DNA from: Arachidicoccus sp.
GTDB lineage: Bacteria; Bacteroidota; Bacteroidia; Chitinophagales; Chitinophagaceae
Length of the DNA stretch: 64,000 bases
NCBI GenBank assembly: GCA_028283605.1
Contig: JAPWKH010000021.1
Span: 17,420-81,419, forward strand
Reading direction: 5' to 3'
Shown here: positions 8,297 through 17,428 of the stretch, one piece after another
Numbering within the stretch: position 1 is the stretch's first letter
Layout of the letters: every line of letters starts with the position of its first letter
Made by a program: the position numbers and the translations under genes
The notes under the pieces: model-generated
Told to the model about the DNA's origin: nothing
What the model saw: only the letters and a program-made list of their open reading frames with translations
Databases searched by the model: none

Positions 8297-8710
8297 TTAT
8301 TTAATCGAAATCCTTCTTAATTCCTGATCTAAAATTTCGATTTTAAGATGTAATATATTTTCGGGTAATAATGCTGCTGCCCGTTCCGGCCATTCAACCA
8401 GACAAAGGTTTCCGGAGTATAAAACTTCTTCTACGCCTGCGTTTATGGCTTCTTCTTCGTCTTTCAAACGATACCAGTCCATGTGGAATATTTTTCCTGC
8501 AAGCGGGCTTTCATATTCATTTATAATGGAAAAAGTGGGGCTGGAAATGATGTCCTTGCTTTGTAAAATATTTTGACAGAGTTCTTTTATAAAAGTCGTT
8601 TTGCCCGCGCCCATTGGAGCATCAAATATCCAGATTTTTTTATGGGAATAACTATTCCAAACTTCTTGCGCAATTGAATTTATTGATTGTAGCGTATAAT
8701 CTTTTTGCAT
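8297..8710 (-). CDS. tsaE: tRNA threonylcarbamoyladenosine biosynthesis ATPase TsaE
   Basis: 137-residue P-loop ATPase of the t6A37 tRNA modification pathway, working with TsaB, TsaC and TsaD. The Walker A-type loop APMGAGKTTFIKEL is at ~32-46. It is followed by SSPTFSIINEY and the Walker B-like HMDWYRL at ~77, the order seen in the TsaE/YjeE family. The conserved LCLVEWPERA follows. Length is normal. The partner tsaB lies in this window at 61 kb, unlinked. An acceptable start is the ATG at 8710. Confidence 0.92.
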   Translation of the reverse strand: MQKDYTLQSINSIAQEVWNSYSHKKIWIFDAPMGAGKTTFIKELCQNILQSKDIISSPTFSIINEYESPLAGKIFHMDWYRLKDEEEAINAGVEEVLYSGNLCLVEWPERAAALLPENILHLKIEILDQELRRISIK

Positions 8711-8855
8711 GAGAACAAATATCCGAATAATATTATTCTTCGCGAAAGCAACGAAAATGTTTATACTAGTTTAATATGAATATGATAAAGATTGCTTCTA
8801 TTCTCGCACATATCAATCTTAATTTAAAAATATAATTGATATTGAATATTAAAAC

Positions 8856-8889
8856 AAAGAGCCACACATAAATAAATGGGCGGCTCTTT
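8856..8889 (-). terminator. Terminator downstream of deacetylase
   Basis: AAAGAGCC (8856-8863) pairs with GGCTCTTT (8882-8889) around an 18-nt loop. The minus strand continues TGTTTTAA. It lies just 3' of the polysaccharide deacetylase gene; the plus-strand copy also ends in a T run, so it may work both ways. Confidence 0.6.
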
Positions 8890-8910
8890 TTATATAGAAT
8901 GATAATGCGA

Positions 8911-9741
8911 CTATTGATTTTGCACCAAAGGATAGTGATCTATTGTTTCGAATACATAACTCGTATCTTGTTTCAATGCAGATATAAATTTGGTAAGGCT
9001 ATCCACGTACTGCGCTTTGCTGAACAATCTGTCGTGAGAAAGTATTACAATGGCATTTTGCGCTTTAGTAGTGCCATCGTTTAATTTTTGCCTTACCGTA
9101 GCAATCATCTCATCGGCGCTTTGCTTGGGAGAGGTTTTATTTTCCATCCATTCTGTGTCCCATCCTATTACAGAATATCCTAAAGAATCTAAACGCTTAC
9201 AAACTTCATAAGGCGTTTTCTGTCCGGAAATTTCTTTGTTTAAAACCCAACTGTTCATGCCCGGTAAGCGTACAATTTTTACAGGAACATTATACGTTGT
9301 TTGCATTTTTAAAAAATCCTGCAACGCGCTATCCGGATGCGCATAAAAATCGCGGTATCTGTTGCGCGCATGCGACCAGCTGTGATTGGCTAAAAGCAAT
9401 TGAGGATAAGAATTGCGCAAGGTATCGATAATTCTTTTTCTCAAAGGATCATAGGCATTCATTCCTACAGAAAAGAAAGTTGCTTTGATTCCCTGTTCTT
9501 TAAACACACGAATACAATTGCTTGTGCCGGGCGGCTGAGGATCATCGTCCCAGGTAATGAAAATATATTTTTTATTCGGGGATAATGTAATCGCACTTCC
9601 AGGCTTTACTTCTTTTACTGCTGTTGAAGAATCTTTCGTTGAATCGGCAGTGCCGGAAGCATTTTTATTTTTGCTTTTGCATGAAAAAAAACAAAAAGTT
9701 GCTGAAAATAAAATACCGAAGAGAAATTTATATTTATGCAT
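8911..9741 (-). CDS. Polysaccharide deacetylase-family lipoprotein (NodB/CE4 fold)
   Basis: 276-residue predicted lipoprotein. The N-terminal hydrophobic segment ends in a lipobox-like FFSC (residues ~18-21), followed by a Ser/Thr/Lys-rich linker. The catalytic domain starts at about residue 55 with the NodB motif 1 variant FITWDDDPQPPGT, whose adjacent Asp residues provide base and metal ligand. Motif 2, ANHSWSHAR, supplies the H-x3-H metal ligands. RLPGMN is a variant of the RxPxG motif, and a later SHDR patch resembles motif 5. It probably removes N- or O-acetyl groups from a cell-envelope or environmental polysaccharide. Start at 9741 is preferred over 9765 because it places the signal peptide correctly. 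The substrate is unknown. Confidence 0.82.
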   Translation of the reverse strand: MHKYKFLFGILFSATFCFFSCKSKNKNASGTADSTKDSSTAVKEVKPGSAITLSPNKKYIFITWDDDPQPPGTSNCIRVFKEQGIKATFFSVGMNAYDPLRKRIIDTLRNSYPQLLLANHSWSHARNRYRDFYAHPDSALQDFLKMQTTYNVPVKIVRLPGMNSWVLNKEISGQKTPYEVCKRLDSLGYSVIGWDTEWMENKTSPKQSADEMIATVRQKLNDGTTKAQNAIVILSHDRLFSKAQYVDSLTKFISALKQDTSYVFETIDHYPLVQNQ

Positions 9742-9796
9742 GCTGATTAAGTTGTAATTGAACATCTAAGCTATGCTATTATTTAACCATAAATTT

Positions 9797-9840
9797 TATT
9801 GTGGAAAAAAAATGAAATGTCTCTTGATTTTTCCACAATA
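9797..9840. terminator. Inverted repeat between argS and deacetylase gene
   Basis: TATTGTGGAAAAA (9797-9809) and TTTTTCCACAATA (9828-9840) form a perfect 13-bp stem with an 18-nt loop, directly after argS. It could terminate argS, though the following T run is weak. A regulatory role for the downstream deacetylase gene is the alternative. Confidence 0.5.
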
Positions 9841-9865
9841 GTTACAGATTAGCTATGTTGTTCGT

Positions 9866-11653
9866 TTACATCCTTTCCGGCACGTCGATTCCCAAGAGCG
9901 CCATCGCTCTTTTTATAACATTGCCTGTAATTTCGGAAATGTGCAGCCTTATTATTTTCTTATCTTCCGATTCTGCATTTGTAATGGATAATTCCGCATA
10001 AAACTGGTTGAACGTTTTTGCAAGGCTATAGACATAATTTGCAATCTTTGACGGATCGTGTTCGGTAGCAGCTTCATTAACGGCAGCAGGATATTGTTCT
10101 ATTATTTTTATCAATTCTTTCTCGAGCGGCAAGAGGTTTGTTGTTTGTACACCTTGCCGGAGAAGGCTTTCATCGGATATTTTTCGAAAGATGCTTTGAA
10201 TTCTCGCATACGTATATTGAATAAACGGACCTGTAAATCCATGAAAGTCGATGCTTTCTTCCGGGTTGAAAATCATTTTCTTTTTAGGTTGAACACGCAG
10301 CAGAAAAAACTTCAGTGCGCCAAGCCCCAACACATGATAAAGCCGTACTAATTCATCTTCAGAAAAGCCGCTTACTTTTCCCAACTCTTCTGTTTTTTGC
10401 CGTGCAATATTTTTCATTTCGAGAATAATATCGTCTGCATCTACAACAGTTCCTTCGCGGCTTTTCATTTTACCGGAAGGCAATTCCACCATACCATAGC
10501 TTAAATGATAAATATAGTCCGCAGCCGGCAAGCCCAATTTCTGACAAATAAGTTTTAAAACTTTGAAGTGGTAATTTTGCTCATCGCCTACTACATAAAT
10601 GTTTTCATCTATCCCGAATTCTTTTTGTTTTTGCGCGGCGAGTCCTATGTCTTGTGTAATGTAAACCGATGTGCCGTCTTTTCTCCTTACCAATTTCTCG
10701 TCAAGCCCGTCTTGCGTAAGATCGATCCAAACACTGCCATCTTCTTTTTGATAAAAAACATTTTTCATCAGGCCTTCTTCTACCAAATCTTTGCCTAACA
10801 AATACGTATTGCTTTCGTAATAAACTTTATCGAATCTGGTTCCTATTTGCTTATAAGTTTCATCAAAACCTTCGTAAACCCACGCGTTCATTTTTTTCCA
10901 TAGATCAATTACTTCCGGTTTGCCGGCTTCCCAATCGAGGAGCATTTGCTGTGCTGCTTTCATTACCGGCGCATTTTTTTCAGCATCTTCTTCGGAAAAC
11001 CCGGCTGATTTTAGCTGCGCAATTTCTTTCTTATATTCATCATTAAACTTTACGTAATAATCGCCAACGAAATGATCGCCTTTTGTTTTTGTAGATTGCG
11101 GTGTAGCGCCGTTCGCAAATTGTTGCCAGGCAATCATACTTTTGGAAATATGAATGCCGCGATCATTTACAACACATGATGAATATACTTCGTTGCCGGC
11201 TTCTTTTAAAATTTCCGTGATACTGTAGCCAAGAAAATTATTGCGTAAATGCCCGAGATGCAAGGGCTTGTTGGTATTAGGGGAAGAATATTCCACCATG
11301 ATTTTTTTCCCTGTCGGCATGGCTTTTCCGAAATTTTTATCGGAAGAATTATTTTCTAAAAACCCTATCCAAAAATTATCAGAAACAGAGAGATTTAAAA
11401 AGCCTTTTATTACATTAAAATCTGTAAAGAGTTCTTTATTGTTTTCAATCAGAAATGTTCCCAATTCGTTTCCCAACGCTTCGGGAGATTTTTTTATTTG
11501 TTTGATTAATGAAAACAGAACGACAGTATAATCTCCTGTAAATTCTGGCTTGGTAACATTGACAGAAATATCTTTCGCCTCAATTTGTGTTTGATATAAA
11601 TTATTTATCGCGGCAGCTGATGCACTTTTTATTTTGTCAATAATATTTTCCAT
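9866..11653 (-). CDS. argS: Arginine--tRNA ligase
   Basis: 595-residue class I aminoacyl-tRNA synthetase charging tRNA-Arg. It has the N-terminal ArgRS additional domain (~1-110), then the HIGH-type motif HLGHLRN at ~133 in the context SSPNTNKPLHLGHLRN. The catalytic Rossmann fold carries DIGLAAQKQ and VVGDEQNYHFKVL, and the KMSKS-loop equivalent MKSREG follows at ~390. The C-terminal helical anticodon-binding (DALR) domain occupies ~470-595. Length and motif spacing are normal. A TATTTTTG promoter-like box lies at 11683-11690 on the minus strand, about 30 bp before the start. Confidence 0.97.
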   Translation of the reverse strand: MENIIDKIKSASAAAINNLYQTQIEAKDISVNVTKPEFTGDYTVVLFSLIKQIKKSPEALGNELGTFLIENNKELFTDFNVIKGFLNLSVSDNFWIGFLENNSSDKNFGKAMPTGKKIMVEYSSPNTNKPLHLGHLRNNFLGYSITEILKEAGNEVYSSCVVNDRGIHISKSMIAWQQFANGATPQSTKTKGDHFVGDYYVKFNDEYKKEIAQLKSAGFSEEDAEKNAPVMKAAQQMLLDWEAGKPEVIDLWKKMNAWVYEGFDETYKQIGTRFDKVYYESNTYLLGKDLVEEGLMKNVFYQKEDGSVWIDLTQDGLDEKLVRRKDGTSVYITQDIGLAAQKQKEFGIDENIYVVGDEQNYHFKVLKLICQKLGLPAADYIYHLSYGMVELPSGKMKSREGTVVDADDIILEMKNIARQKTEELGKVSGFSEDELVRLYHVLGLGALKFFLLRVQPKKKMIFNPEESIDFHGFTGPFIQYTYARIQSIFRKISDESLLRQGVQTTNLLPLEKELIKIIEQYPAAVNEAATEHDPSKIANYVYSLAKTFNQFYAELSITNAESEDKKIIRLHISEITGNVIKRAMALLGIDVPERM

Positions 11654-11682
11654 TAAAATAATAATTGGTTTTTGAGTCCGGC

Positions 11683-11690
11683 AAAAATAG
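11683..11690 (-). promoter_or_regulatory. -7 promoter box of argS
   Basis: Minus-strand TATTTTTG fits TAnnTTTG and ends 29 bp upstream of the argS start. No clear -33 element is seen at the usual spacing. Confidence 0.4.
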
Positions 11691-11823
11691 TTTGTTTTAG
11701 CAGTAATAATTACTTTGAAATGCTTGTTGTTCGTATTTCTTCACGAAGGCATTTTCTAAACAATAAATTGTTTTTAAAAATAATTTACCACTTCTTTACA
11801 CCGATTTCATTTTTATTAAAGAA

Positions 11824-11831
11824 TATCTTTG
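11824..11831 (+). promoter_or_regulatory. -7 promoter box of GtrA-like gene
   Basis: TATCTTTG fits TAnnTTTG exactly and ends 7 bp before the ATG at 11839. Confidence 0.45.
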
Positions 11832-11838
11832 CGGGTTT

Positions 11839-12357
11839 ATGAACAAATTACATGTTTGGATAAAAGATAAAATTTTTTCTGTAGTAGATTTTTTCTATCC
11901 GCCGTTTAAGAAACTCATGCCTTTGCAAACTTTCAGGTATGCGGCTTGCGGCGGAGCTAATTTATTATTAAGCCTTTCTTTATTTTTTATTTTTTTCCAT
12001 TATGTTGTAAGTCAAAAAAATGTTCCTGTGCATTTTTTGTTTTTTTCATTTGTATTTTCCCCGCATATTGCCGCATTTATTTTATCTTTTTTAATCTGCA
12101 CGCCAATAGGTTTTTATCTCAGCATGTATGTAGTTTTTCCCGGATCTCATTTACGGAGGCGTATTCAGTTTTTCAGATATATTGTTGTGTGTATTATCAA
12201 CTTTTTTCTCAATGCTGCGCTTTTGAAATTGTTTGTGGAAGTATTTCATATATATCCATCTGTTGCCAACCTGATGAATACAGTCATAATTGTATCGCTT
12301 ACTTATGTGATGCAACGGTATTTTTCTTTCAGGCAGAAAAAAGAAGAAGAATCATAA
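11839..12357 (+). CDS. GtrA-family integral membrane protein
   Basis: 172-residue protein with four strongly hydrophobic segments (about residues 36-56, 70-95, 106-128 and 135-155) and a basic C-terminal tail reading YFSFRQKKEEES. The arrangement and the FRYAACGGAN and VANLMNTVIIVSLTYVMQRYFSFR patches match the GtrA/DPMS flippase-like family. These proteins are thought to move undecaprenyl-linked sugars across the inner membrane for polysaccharide or teichoic-type decoration. There is no glycosyltransferase neighbour to define its substrate. Its stop overlaps by 6 bp with the end of the convergent small membrane ORF at 12352-12522. Confidence 0.8.
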   Translation: MNKLHVWIKDKIFSVVDFFYPPFKKLMPLQTFRYAACGGANLLLSLSLFFIFFHYVVSQKNVPVHFLFFSFVFSPHIAAFILSFLICTPIGFYLSMYVVFPGSHLRRRIQFFRYIVVCIINFFLNAALLKLFVEVFHIYPSVANLMNTVIIVSLTYVMQRYFSFRQKKEEES

Positions 12358-12522
12358 AACGTGTTTAAGCCAACGGATGAGCATAAAGAGCAGTGCTAAA
12401 AGAAATACGAAAATAGAAATGCGGTTCATACCATGCATCATTTTTAAATAGGTGCTTGGTTTTTCTTTTTTGTTTCTTTTCTTGATGAATAAATATTCTG
12501 ATATCTGCCTTAGTATGCCCAT
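12352..12522 (-). CDS. Small membrane protein (DUF6728-like)
   Basis: 56-residue ORF starting MGILRQISEYLFIKKRNKK, with one C-terminal transmembrane segment (FVFLLALLFMLIRWL) and a central MMHGMNRISIF patch. The pattern of a short amphipathic start, basic middle and single TM resembles small DUF6728-type proteins of Bacteroidota. In the sequence as given it is fused in frame to the upstream carboxypeptidase, but only because that gene has lost one base; restoring the base separates them by 28 bp. It therefore looks like an independent downstream cistron. Function unknown. Confidence 0.6.
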   Translation of the reverse strand: MGILRQISEYLFIKKRNKKEKPSTYLKMMHGMNRISIFVFLLALLFMLIRWLKHVL

Positions 12523-12550
12523 TTCACAAAAATAATTTTTTATTTTAAGA

Positions 12551-14049
12551 TTAAGTATGTGCTTCTTTGAGATAATCAAGAAATGCATCACTTGCAGCGC
12601 TTCGCCTGTAATATCTTTGCAAATTTTTTCACTCCCGCCGATTATTCTTCCTTTTGAATGAATATGCAGCCTTAACCATTGCAATACATTTTTTAGGTTT
12701 CCTCCGGCAATTTCTTTTTCTATATCCGGCTGATCCTCTTTTAATTTTTTCCAGAATTGCGCTGCATAAAAACTTCCCAAACTGTAGGTAGGAAAATATC
12801 CGAAACTTCCATGGCTCCAATGCACATCCTGCAAACATCCATCATTGTCATTTGTCGCGGAAACGCCTAAATTTTCTTTGTACAATTCGTTCCATTTTTC
12901 TTTTACATCTTTTACCGCGAGCGAGCCTCCTATCAATTCTTTCTCCAACTCATAGCGTATTTTGATATGAAAGTGATACGTTAATTCATCGGCTTCCGTT
13001 CTTATCAAAGAAGGTTTCACAATATTAATAGCGTTAGAAAATGTTTCCAATGAAACGTCTCTTAATTGCTGCGGAAAAAATTCTTTAAGTTTCGGATAAT
13101 AGTATTTCCAAAACGGCAACCGACGCCCGATGCAATTTTCCCAAAAGCGGCTCTGCGACTCGTGTATGCTGAGAGATGCATATTCGCCAGACGGCAATCC
13201 GTAATCGGAATAAGGCAAGCCTTGTTCATACAAAGCATGGCCCGTTTCATGAATGCAGCTCCAGGTCATATTGGCAAAATTATTTTCATCTATCCGGGTT
13301 GTAATGCGCACATCCTGCGAAGAGAAATTGGTTGTAAAAGGATGTTCGGAAATATCTTGTCTTCCGGCATTTAAATCAAACCCTAATTCTTTTACCAAAT
13401 ACATACCCCATTTCCATTGTTCGTCTTTCGGATAATACTGATATAGAAAAGCGTCATCTGTATTTCGCTTTGCAATTGCCTGTTGCATTAAATTCTGCAA
13501 AGGATTCGTCATTTCGGAAAAAAGACGATCCAGCATCTGAACGGAAGCGCTTTTTTCATAATCTTTCAAAAGCGCATCATAGGGATGATGTTCATATCCT
13601 AAATAATCGGCTTCCTGCCGTTTCAATGCAACCAGCTTGGTAAGCGCCGGTTCAAAGAAAGAAAAATCGTTTTTCCTTCTTGCTTCTATCCAAGACTGGT
13701 ATGCTTCGGAAATATTTCTGCTTAAGGCATGTACAAATTCTGCAGGCAGCTTGGCTTGCTTATCAAAATCATCTTTGGAAAGTAAAACATTTTGCCTTTC
13801 TTTTTCGGATAGTGCATCTTTGTTTTCCAATAATTGTTGCAGAATATTGCCATATTTTTCATCGGTAAAAAAACGGTGCGCGAGGCTTCGTAATGTTGCA
13901 GTTTGCCGCGCTCTTGTATCTGCGCCCATTGGGGACATGTATGTTTCCTGATCCCAATCTAATACTGCTGCTGCATAATTTATGTCGGCTATTTTTTGTG
14001 CATGTTCAATGTATTGCTGATATAAATTTTCAATATTATTTATTTCCAT
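12551..14049 (-). CDS. Carboxypeptidase M32, frameshifted near its C-terminus
   Basis: Metallo-carboxypeptidase of family M32 (thermostable carboxypeptidase 1 type), about 499 residues after correction, removing C-terminal amino acids in the cytoplasm. The zinc motif HETGH is at ~264 in SCIHETGHALYEQGLP. Family patches DWDQETYMSP near residue 30 and GGSEKICKDITGEALQ near the end are present. At 12590-12591 one base is missing: the frame after GEALQ should continue DAFLDYLKEAHT and stop at 12551, the usual C-terminal end of the family. Instead the written frame reads through 67 non-homologous codons into the next gene. This is a single-base deletion, real or a sequencing error. Nothing else in the protein is damaged. 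Confidence 0.88.
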
Positions 14050-14063
14050 AACTGCAAAAATAA

Positions 14064-14095
14064 AAAACGGCAGATATATTTACATCTGCCGTTTT
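14064..14095 (-). terminator. Terminator of FKBP gene
   Basis: Perfect 12-bp stem AAAACGGCAGAT/ATCTGCCGTTTT with an 8-nt loop, continuing TTATTTTT on the minus strand. It lies between the FKBP gene and the start of the carboxypeptidase gene. Confidence 0.85.
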
Positions 14096-14118
14096 GAAAG
14101 TATGATAATTTTTACATT

Positions 14119-15168
14119 TTAGTGCCCTGCAGGTTTTGCACCTTGCTTGGCTTGCATTTGTTTTTTAATTTGTTCCTGAAGCTGCTTTTGCATTTCGGGA
14201 GATATTTTTCCTTGTGGCATTCCCATTGCCGGAGAAGCCGCAGGCTTGGTAACATCCGTAATTTCAATATCGAATACCAAATTGCTGTATGGAGGAATAT
14301 CTGGACCTGCCTGTTGTGCGCCGTATCCTAAACTTGCAGGAATATAAATTTTTCCTTTGCCACCTTTACCGAAATAAGGCAATGCTTCTTCCCAGCCAGG
14401 AATAGTTCTGTGAGCACCTACAAGTACCGGGAACGGATCTTTGTGGAAATTGGCATTTACCGAATCGATATTGGAGTCAAATGGTTTTTTACCGTTTAAT
14501 ACAATGCCGGTATATTTTACCGAAGCCTGCATACCGGAATCTGCCTTAAGGCTGATATCGCCGGGATTTTCAACAACAACATATACGCCATTTTTTGTTT
14601 TTGTGGCTTTGATATTATTATCGGTTATGTATTTGTCCAATACTTTGGTTGCATTGTCCAAATCTCCCTTTTCGCGGGCTGTTTCTTTTTCCTGTTCTTT
14701 AGCATAATCTGCTCTTGCCAACGAATCGCTGCTGAATACATCTAAAATGCTGATAACCGCTTTTATATGTTGTCCTTTTTTGAAGAATGGAGGTGCGCCG
14801 CCCATTGGAGCTTGTTTTAAAATGCTGTCCACGCTTACAAGAATTACTGCACTATCGCCGGTTTTTAACAACGGAAAAATTTCTACGGGAGACATTTTTA
14901 CAGCTATTCCGGTGTCGATTTTTTGGTATACCGGTAATTTACCATAGAAATCCCTAAGTACCGTATCTTTTTGTTCGGGAATAGAATATCGGAAATAATA
15001 TTTTACAATATCACCTACTTTTAAAGGTTTTCCGGCAGCAGTTACACCTTTTGCTTTACCCGATAATATTTTGTATTTTAACCCGGACTTTGTGCTGCTG
15101 TAGTTCAAATTACATGATGCTAAAGCTAAAGCAGCCATGCATGCAATTGCACAGAATATTTTCCTCAT
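14119..15168 (-). CDS. FKBP-type peptidyl-prolyl isomerase lipoprotein
   Basis: 349-residue envelope foldase. The N-terminus MRKIFCAIACMAALALASC is a lipoprotein signal with lipobox LASC. Residues ~30-145 form a first, degenerate FKBP-like domain (GLKYKILSGKAKG, GDIVKYYFRY). Residues ~195-315 form the canonical FKBP domain, with VKYTGIVLNGKKPFDSN, GWEEALPYFGKGGKGKIYIPASLGYG and NLVFDIEI. The Gln/Lys-rich C-terminal tail (~320-349) is unstructured. It probably catalyses prolyl isomerisation of exported proteins at the outer membrane or in the periplasm. A strong terminator follows. Tandem arrangement with one decayed domain is common in Bacteroidota FKBPs. Confidence 0.9.
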   Translation of the reverse strand: MRKIFCAIACMAALALASCNLNYSSTKSGLKYKILSGKAKGVTAAGKPLKVGDIVKYYFRYSIPEQKDTVLRDFYGKLPVYQKIDTGIAVKMSPVEIFPLLKTGDSAVILVSVDSILKQAPMGGAPPFFKKGQHIKAVISILDVFSSDSLARADYAKEQEKETAREKGDLDNATKVLDKYITDNNIKATKTKNGVYVVVENPGDISLKADSGMQASVKYTGIVLNGKKPFDSNIDSVNANFHKDPFPVLVGAHRTIPGWEEALPYFGKGGKGKIYIPASLGYGAQQAGPDIPPYSNLVFDIEITDVTKPAASPAMGMPQGKISPEMQKQLQEQIKKQMQAKQGAKPAGH

Positions 15169-15210
15169 TTTTTGATTTAAATTATTTTTTAATTAAAATT
15201 TGTCGCAATA

Positions 15211-16218
15211 TTACTTTAAAGCCGATTGATAATCTAATAAAATAGCTTTAAATTTTTTTACAGTTTGTTCCAGCGAATCTTTTGTATTGCCGCCTGCCGC
15301 ATTTTTGTGGCCGCCGCCGTTGAAATGCTTCCTTGCAAATTGGTTTACATCAAAATTTCCTTTGCTGCGGAAACTCCACTTTCTTTCTTCGTCCCTGTCA
15401 ATTACCAATGCACCGAATTTTATATTTTCTATGGATAAAAGATATTGCACCAATCCTTCTGTATCGCCGGTTTTTGCGTAATATTTCAATAAGTCTGATT
15501 TGGGTATTACCATTAAGGAAGTATTATAATCATACAAAACTTCCAAACGATTTAAAATGGAATTTCCTATTAAATGCAATTTGTCTTCGGTATTGGTATC
15601 ATAAATATTTTGATGAATCGCTGAATGATCCAATCCTATTTCTTTAAAATAAGCGATTGCCAAATGCACAGAAGCCGTAGTGTTTGGAAAACGGAACGAG
15701 CCGGTATCGGTCATCATACCGGTATAAAGGCATGTGGCAATATTTAAGTCGATTTTTTTCTTATTGCCTGAACCGCATATAAAATCATAAATCATTTCGC
15801 AGGTAGAGCTCTTTTCTGTTTGGCTGATCCCGTAATCAAAAACTTCCGTTTGCGGCTGTTCGTGATGGTCTATTAAGATTTTGGTTGCTGTTGCATTCAG
15901 CAGGGCTTCCTCCATCGTTTTTGTACGATGCAGCACATTAAAGTCCAGGCAGAATATTCTTTTGGCTTTGTGTATTAAATTGTCCGCGTATTGCTTATCG
16001 CTTTCATAATTTAATACGTGTTCGCAGCCCGGCATCCAATTGAGAAAATTTGCCCAATTCGTTGGAGAAATTATAGTAGTATCGTGGCCAAGCAATTTGA
16101 GAAAATGATACAATCCTAACGCAGAACCCATTGCATCTCCATCCGGTTTTTGATGCATTGTTATTACTGTTTCCTTCGGATCGTTCAGCAGCGGGTAAAA
16201 ACTTTCGATAAAATTCAT
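15211..16218 (-). CDS. DHH/DHHA1 phosphoesterase (NrnA-type nanoRNase/pAp phosphatase)
   Basis: 335-residue bifunctional oligoribonuclease/pAp phosphatase-type protein. DHH-domain motifs are DGDAMGSALGLYH near residue 30, the FCLDFN strand and LIDHHEQP at ~115. The DHHA1 domain supplies FRSKGNFDVNQFA and GGGHKNAAGG near the C-terminus. NrnA proteins degrade 2-5-mer RNAs and hydrolyse 3'-phosphoadenosine 5'-phosphate from sulfate assimilation. The start at 16218 is chosen over an ATG 33 bp upstream because it matches the family N-terminus; the upstream stretch contains a short TAATTCA repeat. Length fits the family. Confidence 0.88.
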   Translation of the reverse strand: MNFIESFYPLLNDPKETVITMHQKPDGDAMGSALGLYHFLKLLGHDTTIISPTNWANFLNWMPGCEHVLNYESDKQYADNLIHKAKRIFCLDFNVLHRTKTMEEALLNATATKILIDHHEQPQTEVFDYGISQTEKSSTCEMIYDFICGSGNKKKIDLNIATCLYTGMMTDTGSFRFPNTTASVHLAIAYFKEIGLDHSAIHQNIYDTNTEDKLHLIGNSILNRLEVLYDYNTSLMVIPKSDLLKYYAKTGDTEGLVQYLLSIENIKFGALVIDRDEERKWSFRSKGNFDVNQFARKHFNGGGHKNAAGGNTKDSLEQTVKKFKAILLDYQSALK

Positions 16219-16276
16219 AAGCGGCAAATTTAATCCCAAATCATAATTCATAATTCATAAATCATAGATAAATTGC

Positions 16277-16284
16277 TACTTTTG
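16277..16284 (+). promoter_or_regulatory. -7 promoter box of ndk
   Basis: TACTTTTG matches TAnnTTTG and ends 16 bp before the ndk ATG at 16301. Confidence 0.45.
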
Positions 16285-16300
16285 CGCCAATTGAAAAAAT

Positions 16301-16717
16301 ATGAGCAATACTACTTTTACAATGATTAAGCCGGATGCAACATCCAAAGGATATACCGGTGCTATTTTAGATCAAATTATTAAAGGCGGCTTTACAATTA
16401 AAGCATTGAAATGGACCAAATTGACGACAGAACAGGCTGGTGCGTTTTACGTCGTACACAAAGAAAGGCCTTTCTACGGAGAATTGGTGGAATTTATGAG
16501 CAGCGGCCAAATCGTTGCTGCCATACTTGAAAAGGAAAACGCCGTTGCAGATTTCAGAACACTGATTGGCGCCACAAACCCTGCTGAAGCGGCAGAAGGA
16601 ACTATCCGCAAACAGTTTGCATCTTCCATCGGCGAGAATGCCGTTCACGGAAGCGATAGTGATGAAAATGCAGTTATCGAGGGAAACTTCTTCTTTTCAG
16701 CACTGGAAAGATTTTAA
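16301..16717 (+). CDS. ndk: Nucleoside diphosphate kinase
   Basis: 138-residue Ndk, transferring the gamma phosphate of ATP to nucleoside diphosphates through a phosphohistidine. The protein opens with [18 protein letters not shown] (the KPD nucleotide-binding patch). It includes FYxxHKxRPFY-like [19 protein letters not shown] and ends with the active-site segment [12 protein letters not shown] at ~117, where the His is phosphorylated. Length is typical for bacterial Ndk. A shared terminator hairpin follows, separating it from convergent mscL. Confidence 0.97.
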   Translation: MSNTTFTMIKPDATSKGYTGAILDQIIKGGFTIKALKWTKLTTEQAGAFYVVHKERPFYGELVEFMSSGQIVAAILEKENAVADFRTLIGATNPAEAAEGTIRKQFASSIGENAVHGSDSDENAVIEGNFFFSALERF

Positions 16718-16769
16718 CAGCGCGAAATAAATTCAGGTTTTTCGAAAAATATCAGAATTACAAACAAAT

Positions 16770-16811
16770 AAAACATCACTATGTTCTTCTTAAGAATATA
16801 GTGATGTTTTT
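16770..16811. terminator. Bidirectional terminator between ndk and mscL
   Basis: Stem AAAACATCACTAT (16770-16782) with ATAGTGATGTTTT (16798-16810), 13 bp, A-rich on the left and T-rich on the right. It serves two convergent genes. Confidence 0.85.
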
Positions 16812-16828
16812 GATTTTAAATAGAATTG

Positions 16829-17257
16829 TTATGATTTTTTCGCCTTCAACTCGTCTCTTATTTCTATTAAAAGAGCATCAGTTGAAGAAGGGGCTGCCGG
16901 AGCATCAGCTTGCTTTTTCTTAAGCCTGTTTATGCTTTTTACCAATAGGAATATAACAAGCGCCAACAGTAAAAAATTAATGGCAATCGTTATAAAATTT
17001 CCATAGGCGAATATATCGGAACCCGCAACCTTTCTTGCATCTTCCAATGAAAGCCCGTCGGCGGCCTTGCCGTTTAAATCGACCCACAAACTGGTAAAAT
17101 CCGGCTTGCCAATAATCTTTGAAATAACTGGCATTATCAAATCGCTAATAATACTGTCTACTATCTTGCCAAATGCACCGCCGATAATCACACCAACGGC
17201 AAGGTCTATTGCATTTCCTTTAATGGCAAATTCTTTAAATTCTTTTACGAAGCCCAT
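16829..17257 (-). CDS. mscL: Large-conductance mechanosensitive channel
   Basis: 142-residue MscL, the inner-membrane valve that opens on hypo-osmotic shock. The start at 17257 gives the family N-terminus MGFVKEFKEFAIKGNAIDLA, followed by TM1 (VGVIIGGAFGKIVDSIISDLIMP, ~20-42). A periplasmic loop comes next, then TM2 (FITIAINFLLLALVIFLLV, ~85-105) and a Lys-rich cytoplasmic helix (KKQADAPAAPS..DELKAKK). An in-frame extension to 17356 has no family similarity and is rejected. A TATATTTG box lies about 30 bp upstream on the minus strand (17287-17294). Confidence 0.96.
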   Translation of the reverse strand: MGFVKEFKEFAIKGNAIDLAVGVIIGGAFGKIVDSIISDLIMPVISKIIGKPDFTSLWVDLNGKAADGLSLEDARKVAGSDIFAYGNFITIAINFLLLALVIFLLVKSINRLKKKQADAPAAPSSTDALLIEIRDELKAKKS

Positions 17258-17428
17258 GAGATTTTTTTTAAGAGTGAATGTATTATCAAATATATATAAT
17301 TTAAATATTCTATCATATTTTTTGCGCTTAAAAATCAATATTTTTATAAACGCCAACCGCTTATAAAAAATTTAAACCAATCCAAAGCAAAAAAATTATC
17401 TTTATTAAAATTTAAAAAAACAGCATTT

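Noticed and set aside
9797..9840. Inverted repeat TATTGTGGAAAAA as a second DnaA-box cluster
   Set aside because: The half sequence TTTTCCACA is not a good 9-mer match, only one pair occurs, and no AT tract accompanies it.
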